Shown: positions 44,251 through 56,800 of the stretch, one piece after another
Position numbering within the stretch: the stretch's first letter is position 1
Layout of the letters: each line of letters starts with the position of its first letter
NCBI GenBank assembly: GCA_028583415.1
Contig: CM053275.1
Coordinates: 5,749,040 to 5,813,039 of the forward strand
Origin: Protea cynaroides
Taxonomy: Eukaryota > Streptophyta > Magnoliopsida > Proteales > Proteaceae
Length of the DNA stretch: 64,000 nt
Reading direction: 5' to 3'
Notes under the pieces: model-generated
The model's database searches: none
Told to the model about the DNA's origin: nothing
What the model saw: the letters and a program-made list of their open reading frames with translations, nothing else
Position numbers and translations under genes: made by a program

Positions 44251-45010
44251 CCATGAAACAACACGCGTACCGATTTCCGGGACCTCTGGAATACGTAGGC
44301 AACTTGGAGGACCCTCCAAGTACGGTACCCCATCTTAGTATCCTTAGGTTCCCCATATCCATATCCATATCCGTATCCATATCCTCGTTCACTTCGATCC
44401 ATTTAGGCTATCTCTAGATTCAATATCAATCATCATCAAGCATAAACTTCAATTTGAATAAATTGAATCTAAGAAAGCTTAATCATAATCGACATCCATA
44501 AACCTTAATCACTTTCTGTTTCGAACTACGTTTTTGGACTTGATTTTCAGGATTGGAATACGTAGGCAATTTGAGACGTTTTGGACATCTCAGATTCAGT
44601 CCATTACCGAACCATCTTTGATTCGGTTCATTGTATATTATTTTATTTGTTTTCTTACTTTGAGAACATGTTTTGGTTGAACTTAAGCTAGAAGAACTCA
44701 GTAACTTGGGATAGGATCCCCCATGAGCCCTAGTCATCATCCATTGACCATGAACAGTCAGAACCATAGAGTCAAGGAAAGTAGAATCACATAGAGGCCG
44801 ATTTTGGATCGGACGTTTTGGGTGCCTAACACCTTCCCAAACTGTACTTTGAACGCTTACCCGTTCTCTGTTGGACCAAAGCCGATATGTTGGGTCATGA
44901 GTCAATAGAAGTCTTATCTCAGGATGAAGCTACATATTAGGTCCTAGACCTTAATCTAGGTGGCGACTCCAAATCATTCACCGTCCATTCAGCGTGGGTG
45001 GACATCACTA

Positions 45011-46055
45011 TCCTCACAGAGGACCTTCTTGCTCTAGAGATGAAGAGGTAGGCCAGGCAAAGTCATCCATATCATAAGAGAATGTATTCCATTGTTATTC
45101 ACTTTGAGATTCTTCTCACAAACCTTGAGGAATAGGTTTATTTGCAACAAGGTGTCCAAGTTTCCAAAAATAGAATCTCAACCTAGACAAGAGAGCTCAC
45201 GATTCTTACCTTTGTGCTTACTCTTACTTGTATGGACAAGTAGATAAAACAAAAAAGTAGTTTGTTCGAAGGAACCAACAGCCTCCAATAATCAAGCAAT
45301 TGCTTAAAGATAATTCTTTTCATAAAAAAATCCCTTAACCTGTTACATCGATCCATATAATGACTCTACGTGGGTTAACAAACTTCTATAAACACTCCTT
45401 AGATTTCTTAAGATAGAGTTCTCACAAATTAGGATCCTATCCCCAACAACTACTTACCCATAGGTTGCTTATTCAATACACATTAACACTTGAATTTAAA
45501 TGATCCCTAAGCCTACTCAAGCGTTGTCAGCCACCTCACACCTAACGAAAACACCCTCCCCCCACAAGTTCCCAAATTTACTAACACTCCAAGATGTGTA
45601 CTTGGCTTACACTTTACCTAAGTGTGCAACATAATTTCTCTTTTCTAGCACCTTAGTTGAGTTAGAATTTAAAAACAATGGTACCTTAGCAGAGTCTGAT
45701 CTCAATGTCAACTAAAATTATTTTATGCCAAACCTGCAAGATGCTGCTTCTTGGACAGATTAGACAAGCCTTACAGAAACTCAAAGGCACCCTCCACAGC
45801 TCCGGATAAGAAGAAGAAGCTTCGTTGTTATCAATCTTGGAGAGTACAGATTCAAGCAACGAAATTGCTGCAAAAATATATAGCTCCTACATATAATGCA
45901 AGCCACCATGAATGACACAAAGATTTCTTTAAAATCTTCAAGCAGGTCCACGTACGTTTCTCAACAGACCCAGATCCAAATTTTTTAATAAATCTCCTCC
46001 AGATGGTCTTTCATGCCTTCCCCTGATTGTCAAGTGGCTTTGCCGCTCCCTCTCT
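45011..46055. other. Spacer, no gene seen
   Basis: After the Tat-like primer-binding region (GCGTGGGTGGACATC near 44993) the sequence becomes ordinary AT-rich DNA without a long open frame, zinc knuckle or pol motif. Nothing specific is supported. Confidence 0.4.
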
Positions 46056-46249
46056 TGTTAGTGTAACCATTCCATAGACACTTGTGCATCTTAAGTATGT
46101 ATAGACACGTGTGTTTTTCTATATTGTTATTTAGTGTGATGTAGAAGGTTAGTACATCATACGGTTTGTATAAATACAATACCATTAGAGATAATAAAAT
46201 ATTTGAAAATCATTCTTCCAAAAGATTGTTCTTGATGTATTAATTAACA
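46056..46249 (+). mobile_element. Solo LTR, 194 bp
   Basis: It begins TGTTAGTGTAACC and ends TTAATTAACA, with short inverted ends TGTTA/TAACA. Perfect 5-bp target duplication TCTCT at 46051-46055 and 46250-46254. Internal TATA box TTTGTATAAATAC (about 46168) and AATAAAAT poly(A)-like signal (about 46192) in the order expected of an LTR. No second LTR or internal region remains. Confidence 0.85.
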
Positions 46250-47065
46250 TCTCTCCCATCCGATTAATAAATGGTTAGATTTCAGTTTAAAAAATAAAAT
46301 CAATTAAATTATTAGTTCGATACTTTGCACCGATTAATCGATTATTATTTAATGTTCTTTTGGGGAATCTATTTATAATTTTTGTTGAGGTGATGAATGA
46401 GTATATTAGCTACTTGTCTTCTTTTCGAGACTTCACTTTTATTTGTTCACTTTATTTCTACGAGTCTTAGGCTCTTTTTTTGTATAATTTATATTTATAT
46501 ATATGAGTTACTTATAATAAATCATTTTTTAGGATAAATTATGAATTATGAATAATAACCATTTAATAGCACTAGATATAAAGAAGTAATAATAGATTAT
46601 CACAATAATGATAAACAACTTCTAACCTATTTGTAGATTTTAGATTATATCAATTTATTTTAAAAATAAATAAATACCATAAATCATACCAAACATCTAC
46701 ATATGTCACAATGTGTTATATAATTAATTCTATAATACAGACCAAAGAAAACCTTAATTCATTAATAAACCGATTAATAATCGATTCAATTTTTTTATTT
46801 TGAAAATTAGTCAATTTGATTTTAAATCAATAGTCAGTTCTTAACGGATTAAAGCCATGATTTCTGATTTCATAGTTTGTCTACTTAATAAGTACAAATG
46901 GGCATTATGGTTGGTCGTTAAGAGTACCAAATTAAGCAACAAATTAAGCTCTAAGCCCTTGGATCTCCCTATAATATGGAATCAGCTGATTCTGAATCCT
47001 CCCTGAGTCACATGAGTTTAGCTGATTCTATATCGATCATCTTTCTATCTGATATGGAACGCTTT

Positions 47066-47344
47066 CTAGCACCAAAAGAACTTCCTCAAGCATAAATATG
47101 AGATTCCATAGGAATAATAGAACTCATCCTTGGTAGAGACGGCGGTGGTGTGGCGATCGAAGCTGGTGGGGGAGAAGGAAGGGCGGCTGTTGTACAAGTT
47201 TGCACTGATGTTTCCATTGGGGTCTGAAAATTCAACCCTAGCCCTTGATTGACTCTGACCGTGATGAGAAGGGAGATGCAGGGCTGGGCTAAGCAGAAGA
47301 AGAAGAAGAAGAAGAAAGAAAGAAAAAGAAGAAGTTAGGGTCAA
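47066..47344 (-). CDS. Doubtful 92-codon frame with a signal-peptide-like start
   Basis: The first 24 residues (TLTSSFSFF then a poly-Leu run, SPALHLPS) look like a cleavable signal peptide. The rest is Ser/Arg/Asn rich with no cysteine pattern or family I know. The Leu run is written by a CTT/CTG-type repeat (GAAGAAGAAG on the plus strand), which makes the hydrophobic stretch suspect as a microsatellite artefact. It may be a small secreted peptide, an exon of a lost gene, or nothing. Confidence 0.2.
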   Translation of the reverse strand: MTLTSSFSFFLLLLLLLLSPALHLPSHHGQSQSRARVEFSDPNGNISANLYNSRPSFSPTSFDRHTTAVSTKDEFYYSYGISYLCLRKFFWC

Positions 47345-47844
47345 ACTTAGCCTAAGTCCTCAACCCTGGCCCAACGGAGCCTTTGACTTAGGCAAAAAAT
47401 TCCCTACCCTGACCCGTCCTCAAGGTTAAGGTATCTTAGCCCTAACCCCTAGTCGGACTTAGGGTAGACCATGGCAGACTCATTCTGGCTAAACTTGCAC
47501 CCCTACTTGAAACAATGGGCTTCCATCCTTGCCTGGTCGAATGACGAACAAGCGCTTGCACGTTTAATGGACTCAAACCAGTATATGCCGCCCAAGGAAA
47601 CCCTAGCCGTGGGATTACGATTGAAAAAATTGAACATCGAGAGACCTCTTTTTCTTTTCTTTTTTTCAAAATTTATAATGATATTTGACAACTTGCTTGA
47701 AAAGTTTAAACCGGAAAACTGCCAGCCTAAACAGCGAAAGGGAAAGCAAGAGGGCTCAGTCTCCTCTTCTCTTGCTCTCTTAAACTAGTTTTGGTTGATT
47801 ACACGAATTTAGACAGAAATGACTAATTAATTGCATAAGTTCAA

Positions 47845-48238
47845 ACGTTGGTGATGTCACCGCCTATGGTGTGCTTCTCTAAAAAAAAAAGAAAAAAAAA
47901 AAAGAAGAGAAATTTGTGGTCAACAAAAGCCTCTTCAAAATCCCTTTTTAAATGCCATAAATATATTTTTTTGACACATCAATAATGCTCAATGATTTCA
48001 TTAAAGAATTCTCTAGGTATGCCACATGTCAAATTTTTAACGTTAGTGGTGACGTTAGTGATGTCACCGCCTATGGTGTGCTTCTCAAAAAAAAACAAAA
48101 AAAAGAAGAGAAATTTGTGGTCAACAAAAACCTCTTCAAAATCCTTTTTTAAATACCATAAATATATTTTTTTGACACATCAATAATGCTCAATGATTTC
48201 ACTAAAGAATCCTCTAGGTATGTCACATGTCAAATTTT
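47845..48238 (+). repeat. Two tandem copies of an about 190-bp unit, 208 bp apart
   Basis: Both copies run from CGTT(G/A)GTGATGTCACCGC through a poly-A run, AGAAGAGAAATTTGTGGTC, and on to GACACATCAATAATGCTC and CACATGTCAAATTTTT. They differ in A-run length and a few bases. No coding content. Confidence 0.85.
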
Positions 48239-49646
48239 TTTGTCAGTTCGAGATTTTGTAAACTACTATTTTGGAGAATCTCATAAACGACATCATTATG
48301 TAGGAATAATCGGCATCATCAATAGCGACCACAATGTTAGGAAATAGGAAAAGAGTGTTATGATTTGGAAAATGATATCATTCATATGATCCACATGATC
48401 ACGGGAGAGAAAATAATAAAAAATTCTCATGATAATGTTTTTTATGTGACATCGATCTGGTGTCAAAGCCTATTGACACAGGACGGACGCTGATGTCAGT
48501 TAGATTGACACAAAAACTCCCCCCTTATTTGCAAATTTTCCATAATACCTCTTATTTATGAGGCTCAATGAACTCATGACACAAGTTGATGTCAAGAAAT
48601 CGAACCCTAATTATAATATGATCAAATCGAATACTTATTAACCATTTTATATTTTAATTACTTTACACCAGATTATAAGGCCATGATGTGGCACAAAAGG
48701 TAAGGTGTATATTTTACCTAATGTCAATGCATGACAGTTGACAATGCGCATCGGTGAGATTGGCACAAAATTCAAACTCTCTCTCGACTCAAATACCAAT
48801 ACTACATCCTATTTTTGTGGTTTCCCATGATGGCCCACAAGTCATGTCAATACGAAAGAGGCTGAGTGATATATTTATATAGCAATAAATGTGTCATCCA
48901 TAGGCTAGGTAATATAGACATAGATACCCATGCGTGGACAAGTATCTTTCGTCATGCTCGTCAATAAAACAATAAAATTCCCCTTGATAAAAATGATAGA
49001 AAAAAAAAGACATCATAAGACAAAAATAATGATGAAACAATGATCATTTTATATGCTTTTTTTTTTGTTATTTCAAAAAAATTATTTTTTTTTCTTTTCT
49101 TCACTCCAAACACAGTCTAAAAGTCATTCATTTGCACCAGAGACTCCGAACTCTCTCCAAAATTTTTCAAGCAAATAGTAAAAATATCTCTGTAAAATTT
49201 GTAGGCACTTGTTTGCCATTAGACAAGGTAAGGCTCATGCATGGTTTTAAGTATTTGATTCAAGTATATTCCCTAGCTTTGGGAGAAAATATCGAACGTG
49301 TAACATGCAAAACCAACAGATCCACGAATTATGATTCGTAACTAACAAGAAAAAGAATTGAGAGAAACTACAGTATGGTAGAAAATACAACTATTGGTTT
49401 TTCAATGTCACCAATTTTAGTGAAATTCAAGAAAAGATTGACTTTTAGACTCTTTGGAAGTCAAGAAAAGGGAAAAGAAAAAAAGAAAAAGAAAAAAAGA
49501 AAAATAAACAAAACATGTAAAAATAAACGAAAGAAAAATACATAAATTTATCGATAATTTTTTCATTGTTATTTTTGCCTTATTTTTTTAATATAATTGT
49601 GAATATTGCTAAGGAAAGATCAAAAAAATAAGGCAAAAGGGCCCTA

Positions 49647-49678
<32 letters not shown>

Positions 49679-50721
49679 TTGGGGGTTCGTCTCCTGTTGG
49701 CAATGCTGAAGGTGACTTTGGTTTCGAGTTTTTTTGCTCCTATATAGTTCTTGTATATTTTATTCATCAATGAAATTATGACTTTTCTTTGACAAACATA
49801 AAAAAAAAGAAAAAAAGAAAAGCAAAAAGGGAATAAACATTGGGAGAGGCAAAACCGAGGGTAAGCAGAACAAGAGAACAATCGGATCTAAATCCTCTCC
49901 TGCGGCAGGAGTGTCTTGTAGCTGATCCAAGGGGTTGGGGTCAGTCGACCGGCCTACCAATATATGGGGAGATAGATCGACTAAAATCCCACCCTTAACG
50001 GGCGACAGATCGATAAGAGACGATTTGATTACAGAACAACCTTTTTTCACCACCCAAACGATGGCAGGGAGTTATGACTTATGAGAGAGAAAAATCTACT
50101 GGGTGACCCATTAAACGAATACTTTTGACTTTTGGATATCCTTCCCTTTGTGGGGCCATCATCCTATTGCCTAATTTCATGTCCATTCATTTGAATTTTG
50201 TTTCCATTAAAAAGGTAATTTAAAAGAAAAATACTATAATTTAATGGGATTTATGAATCAATTGGGAAAGGAGCAAATACCAGATTGATGCACACAGTTA
50301 ATTTTTTTTCCCCACATGGGACTTATCTTGACTCATATGCAACCACAGTTGATTATGGTGAGGTTATTATCATAAACAATTTATTCTCTTTGCTGATACA
50401 AACACACCATGAGAGAATGACCTCTCACCAATTTTTTTAAATAGATCTTATATCTACAATACAATAAATATATAAAAAAACATAAATTAACAATTAATTA
50501 ATAATTAAAATAATAATGAAGATAATATATAATAATTGAGTTTGAAAGACTTTTATTAATTATTAATAATTATTGAATTACATAATAGTCTTTTTGTCTT
50601 ATTTAGTCTGCATCATCCGTCATGAAGCACACTGAAAGGTAATTAAAAATTTTATATTATATACAAAAATAAGTGAATCGTCCAGAGGATATGTATCTAT
50701 AGACGGGCCTGTCCATAAAAC

Positions 50722-50755
50722 ACTATAAATTCCTCTCTTTGTCTCTCTATAAATT
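50722..50755 (+). promoter_or_regulatory. TATA box candidates of the HAK5-like gene
   Basis: CTATAAATTC at about 50723 and CTATAAATTG at about 50747 lie 80 and 55 bases before the ATG at 50802. The upstream one leaves a more usual 5' UTR of about 45-50 bases. Confidence 0.5.
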
Positions 50756-50801
50756 GATGTCTCTCTATGACTGAGGATTCATCAGAAGAGAGGTGTTGGA
50801 G

Positions 50802-53800
50802 ATGTCGACGATGAGTGATGATGCAGTGGTAGTGGTAGAAGACGATGCCTTTTTCGAAGGTAAACCAAACTCACAACCTGTAGTTGTTGATAAGGAACTG
50901 CAAGAGAAGAAGCTTTCATGGCAGAAACTCCGACGATATGACTCTTTGGATGCCGAATCCGGTAAATTGCAGGGCTGTGACGTCCACCATCATTCTAAGG
51001 TCTTTCTCTTAACTATATATGTATTAATCAATCAAAAACAGCTCTAGAGTTGATGGAACACATTAAATCAAGTTTTTTAACTTATCACATACTATATAGG
51101 AGGTGGATATGACAACGATCCTGCAATTAGCGTTCCAGAGTATAGGGATAGTATACGGAGATATAGGTACATCACCGTTATACGTGTATGCAAGTACGTT
51201 CACGGAGGGGATAAAGAACAACGATGATATACTTGGGGTACTCTCCATCATCTTCTACACCCTTACGCTCCTCCCACTCATCAAATACGTCTTCATTGTT
51301 CTTCGAGCCAACGATAACGGGGAGGGTAACTTTTATTTGTATTTTAATGGGTATGAAGATAATAATAATATTCAATTATTGAATTATTAATTTATTGGTT
51401 GTGTAGGTGGAACGTTCGCTCTATATTCGTTGGTATGTAGGTATGCTAAGGTTGGTTTGATCCCAAGTCAACAAGCAGAAGACAAAGAAGTATCAAACTA
51501 CCGGCTCGAGTTGCCGGATAATCGTCTCCGGCGAGCGTCGAAGCTGAAGGCCAAGCTTGAGAAAAGCAAATCTACTAAATATTTCTTACTCTTTGCAACC
51601 ATGCTGGGTACCTCCATGGTCATCGGAGATGGCATTCTCACCCCATCTATCTCAGGTTCTTTTTCTCTCTCTTTCTCTCTCTACATGCATAGATGAATTT
51701 GGGAATTGGTACACACTCAAGTAGGTAAAGAAATTGAGTGCAGATAGTCTCCCCCACACTGTTGGGAGCTGTGGATAAGATGTCCAGAGTTTAGATCACC
51801 TCCATGTATATATATGTACTCTCCATGAGATTCTATTATCGTTAATGTGGTGTCGAACTCACCTCTAGAGTGTGAGACCCACTTAGATATTAACGTGGAG
51901 ATACAAGTACATGCAGATGAATTATTCTTAATTAGATAAAGAATCCACCTCTAGAGGTGGTATTGGTTGGAGTTCGGTTCTCTCCCCCCACATGGCTGTA
52001 ATACTCCAATTGATCCTCACCGGCTATGGGATGTGGGTCCCATGTGGAGGGTGAAGATGTTGGACTTTCATTTAATTTTTCCTTTGGAGAAATCCCATGA
52101 TCGTTTGCATCATGCACGAGGCTTTAGACCATAAAACCCAATTGTCTTTGAAAAGATTAGTCATTAGTCTTTCTTACTTTATGACTTTCTATGATACCAA
52201 GATGAATTATGTGTGTATATTATGACTTTTAGTTCCCTGATTTCGGGACGTTGCCGGTGGAGAAAATAATAAAAAAAGAAAAAGAATTAATTAGAAAATT
52301 AATGAGTTTGGATCATCTGTGTGTATATATATTTTTTATGGGATTCCATCACTATCAATTTGGTATGAGACTTACCTCTACAGTGTGAGATTCATTAAAT
52401 ATAAATGGTGATGGTATCCCAAGAAAACTATATGTATATGGGGTAAACTATTCTGAGAATCAATACCGGTCAAATCCATGCAAACCTCCCCCCTTCTTTT
52501 CCAATCCAAATACCAAATATACCCCTACACTATGTATTGGCTTTTCCACACTTGTATAGTTCTAACCCTATTTTGTCTTCCAACTTTCATTGTGGCACGA
52601 CACTGCAGTGTTGTCAGCAGTGGGAGGGATCAAACAAGCTACGAGTGCAGTTTCACAAGGTATTATATCTATCATTTATCTGTTCTATGTCTCTGTCTAT
52701 TTATCTATCTGATTGTCTTTGTTTGATAGTCAAAACATGATGTCATTTACAAATTAAATAACCCTCAACGTAACCCTTTATAACTCGACTTCTTCACTCC
52801 TTGGTGAAATTTAGAGATTCGAGCCATGACCTCTTGACCCTGCAACTTCTATATGACCAACATCATCACCTAGAAAATATTCATGAAGGTAGTCAATCCA
52901 CCAAATTTGAATGATAGAAGCTCCACCTGCTTCACTCAACAAAGAAATCTTGATGAAAACAATGACCTGATCTCATGATCAATCCTGACATGGACCTCGA
53001 ACTTTTCATATTTTGGACTATATGCAGACACGGTTCAAGGCATTCATATTGAGTCAGTTTATCCGTATTGTTTTAATTTAATATTATTATATATGACATC
53101 AATCACGTATTAGTTTTTCATTAATTCCCTATATTAGATTAAATCATTTTTGGATACGATTTATATGTATCATACCTCGATTTTAAACCTTGTATACATG
53201 CAAATGCAAGACATTGATAAATATTTAGTTTTTCTAGTCAAATCAAAGTGACAAAAATTTCCTTGTGCATGCACCAATGTGAAATGCCATGTGGAGAATC
53301 AAATACAAGGCTTTGAAAGAGACCAACTAAAGAAAATGAGTATACAAGCATGGACCACATGCTAGAAATCGTTGGTTCTCCCTTTTATGTAGAATTTTTC
53401 AAAAGAAACTCCAGTGTTAGCTTTGAAAGAGACCAACTAAAGAAAATGAGTATACAAGCATGGACCACATGCTAGAAATCGTTGGTTCTCCTTTTTATGT
53501 AGAATTATTCAAAAGAAACTCCAGTGTTATTTACCTAAGAAAAATAAAAAACTTCAGTGTTAGGTATTTTAAGTGGCACCACATTGCAGAATGGAAAAAA
53601 AAAAAATCTAGAAAGCCCCCTGAGTTCTGATTGTGTAGTCTATATATGGACCTAGAGTTTTCTGGTGGAAAATGTGAAAAAAAAAATTTATAAATTGATT
53701 TTTCAGACACCCTTTTTCTTATGTAATTTATTTTTTCAATGTTTATTTTTAAAAGATAAATATAATGATCTTTAAGGAAAGGGAAGAAGAACTTCGACTT

Positions 53801-56800
53801 TCTTTTACCTATTGAAAACAAAAAAAATTACATATAAATTGTTACACGTAAAATTTTATTTCAAAATAAAGGGAGCCATGGAAATTTTTTTACGTTTAGA
53901 CTCCTTCTATTTCAATGTAAAATGATGGGATTTTTTTTTGTAAAATAACATTTTTCACGATATGTTTTAATGTAAAATAAAAAGAAAAGTATGAAAAAAC
54001 CAGACCTTATCTAATGAATGATGGTAATGTATCACCCTATCATCCTATGGCTGACATTGGAGGGAGAGAAACCATCTATGAAAGACTTAGGCTGCTTGTC
54101 TCTAAAAGTGGAAACATCTTCTTTGGTGCTCTCAGCAACCTTTGTTGATTGAGGAATTTCATTGGGTAGAGATACCCTTCCCTTTTGGTAGAAAAGAAAA
54201 GCTTAAGAAGGTAGTTGAGCTACCAGATTTGACATAGAGAACACGGATAGATCTTTTTATTTATTTTTGGATGAACATATATATATTTTTTTGGGATGGA
54301 CATAGAGAACAAGAATTTAATAGACTCTAGCTAGCTAGTGCTCTTAAAGAGAGAAAAAAAAGAAAAAAAAAAAGAAAAGAAAAGAAACTGTATTGAGAGA
54401 GATATGTTGAAGTTTTCAATCCAAAAATGGTGTTCAGTTCAAAAAATCAAACTTCAGGGTGGAGAGGCCCAACCTAGGTCATAAGCCGAGCATCTGCACA
54501 CTACTTAACCAATGTGGGATTAAACCACTATCATTTCTGGTCATGGAGCGCAAACCATTCTCATTACGGGTATATGGGCTGCATCAATTCCCCCAGTTTT
54601 GAGCCACGGGCCCTCACATGGCCAGTACACTGGCTACCCATTATGATACCATTTGATGATGTTTAACCCAAAAAGCCCGAGGTTCATGGTGGAGAGGCCC
54701 TATCCAAGGTCATAAGTCAAACATTTGCACACTACCCAACCAACATGGAATTAAACCATCCCATTACTGGCTATGGAGCACAAACCCCTCCATCACGGAC
54801 CTAAAAAATGCATCAAAAAACTTACGCTATTAGATAAAGAAACCAACTAATATTTTAAAGTATCTTAGGTTCCAACGTTTTCTAATGTAAAACTATTCTC
54901 AAGATTGAAAGAGAGAAACGATGATTAGACTCCAGATTGTATAAGCAGATCACAGCTTCGAGTTTGACCCTTTTCCTGATATGCAGGTGGAATTGTTTGG
55001 ATATCAGTGGGCATATTGATATGTCTATTCCTATTTCAAAGATTTGGAACAGATAAAGTTGGGTATACCTTTGCTCCAATAATTTGTATATGGTTCACCT
55101 TCATCGGCAGCATTGGTCTTTACAACATTATCAAGCATGATCCCACTGTAATAAAAGCCATTAACCCGAAATACATCATAGATTACTTCACCAGAAACAA
55201 GAAGCAAGCATGGATTTCCCTCGGCGGTATCGTTCTCGCTACAACAGGTTGGTTTATCTCTAATCCATTTGAAATCTATTCAATTCTTCCATGTCTATAG
55301 GCCTTGTTTGTTTCGTTGTAAATTTTTCTAGGCAAATGATATTTTTTATATGAAAATTTTCTTAGTTTTTCAATGCATTTTATATTAAAACAAACAATGG
55401 AAAATCCTATTTTATAAGAAAATTTTTCTTTTTCATCATTTTACGTGCAAATAAACAAAACCATAGTCAGTAACAATATGAAATTGATATCTGCAAATTG
55501 GGTTGATGCAGGAACTGAAGCATTGTTTGCCGATGTTGGTCACTTCACGGTTCGATCAATACAAATAAGCATGTGCTCAGTTACATTCCCTTCTCTTGTA
55601 TTGGCATACACTGGCCAAGCATCTTACCTCCGTAAACACAATGAGGGTGTATCAGAAGCATTTTATAAGTCTATTCCAGGTGAAGTATAAATACTTGTGA
55701 CTTGTCCCTCTTTGTATTCTATACTTCAGACTGCGTTTGGTGTGCATTTTAAGTTAATAACATATTCTGATATGATAAAAACTATGTTTGGTATACATTC
55801 TACTTCTTGAATCATAGAGTACAATAGAGAACGTGACTCATTATGGATTTGAACTGAGAGCAGAAATGTCTCACTCTTTAACAGTTCTCATGCAATTTTA
55901 GGAATGTATTTCTATGAATGCATTCCAAGAATGCATTGTAATCATGGGTTAAAGAATGAGGCATTTTTTGTTCTAGGCTTGGAATTCAAACGGGCTAATG
56001 AGCATGTTACATAAAGAACCGTGTTCTCTACGCATTCCATGGGTCAAAAATGAGAATATACCAAATGCTGTTTTGTAATTTTAAAATATGTTTTAGAGGT
56101 AGAATGCATTCCATGTATACATAGCAAACACAGCTTTATTTTTATTTTATTTTATTTTTGGTAAAAACACAGCTTTAGTTACACACATTTTAATTGGGTA
56201 CAATTTTTAAGTTGCGAATTGTAATATTGCAGACCCTTTTTATTGGCCCATGTTTGTGGTGGCCGTTTTAGCATCGATCATAGCCAGTCAAGCCATGATC
56301 TCTGGTACTTTCTCCATCATCCAACAGTCCCTGTCGCTTGGATGCTTTCCTCGAGTCAAGATAGTTCACACATCATCAAAATATGAAGGACAAGTGTACA
56401 TACCTGAGATCAATTACCTGCTCATGTTGGCATCTGTAGGAGTTACTGCAGGATTCAGAACAACTAATAAGATTGGAAATGCCTACGGTATGAACTATGA
56501 CCTTACACCAACCATCTTTACTTCTCTAGTTCCGTGGAAATTAAATATGGGCTTGTGTTAGAAATGCTGTGAATGATCAATACTAACGTATGTAACTAGG
56601 AATTTTATAAAGTATTTTTTATTTTAAAAGTTCGAATTAGTAAGTGGAAAACTTTCAACTGTATGAGAAGTGGAGACTATTTCATAATTTATGATGCGGG
56701 ACTAATCTCCAGACATTCATCGCACGTGTGGCAATAAGTATTGCAGACATGTGGAGACTAGGGACAGGTTTTACGAGGAGTTCGGTTCAACTGGACATAC

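Larger units (their letters stand above)
37413..44960 (+). mobile_element. Very large Tat-like gypsy LTR, interrupted and lacking its coding region
   Basis: It starts TGTAAGCACCCCATTTTTGCC, a typical opening of Tat-clade LTRs, and ends around the conserved GGTGGCGACTCC (about 44952), where the primer-binding site lies. A TATA box, CTATAAAAGGGGG (about 41667), is followed by a purine-rich leader. With the inner insertion removed, the LTR is roughly 5 kb, which is in the range of Tat/Ogre elements. It contains several tandem arrays, listed separately. After about 45010 no gag or pol frame follows, so this is a solo or truncated LTR. The exact right end is uncertain. Confidence 0.65.
46255..50721. 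other. AT-rich intergenic spacer upstream of the potassium transporter
   Basis: No convincing gene. It holds a 208-bp duplication (47845-48238), several A or T homopolymers (for example 49655-49680) and a purine-rich stretch near 49465-49510. The open frame at 47466-47788 on the plus strand has no known motif; that at 47066-47344 on the minus strand is described separately. The last kilobase (50250-50700) contains poly-AT sequence and is presumably the transporter promoter. Confidence 0.5.

Noticed and set aside
44483..44905. 140-codon minus-strand open frame
   Set aside because: It is the antisense of the 3' part of the Tat-like LTR and has no domain.
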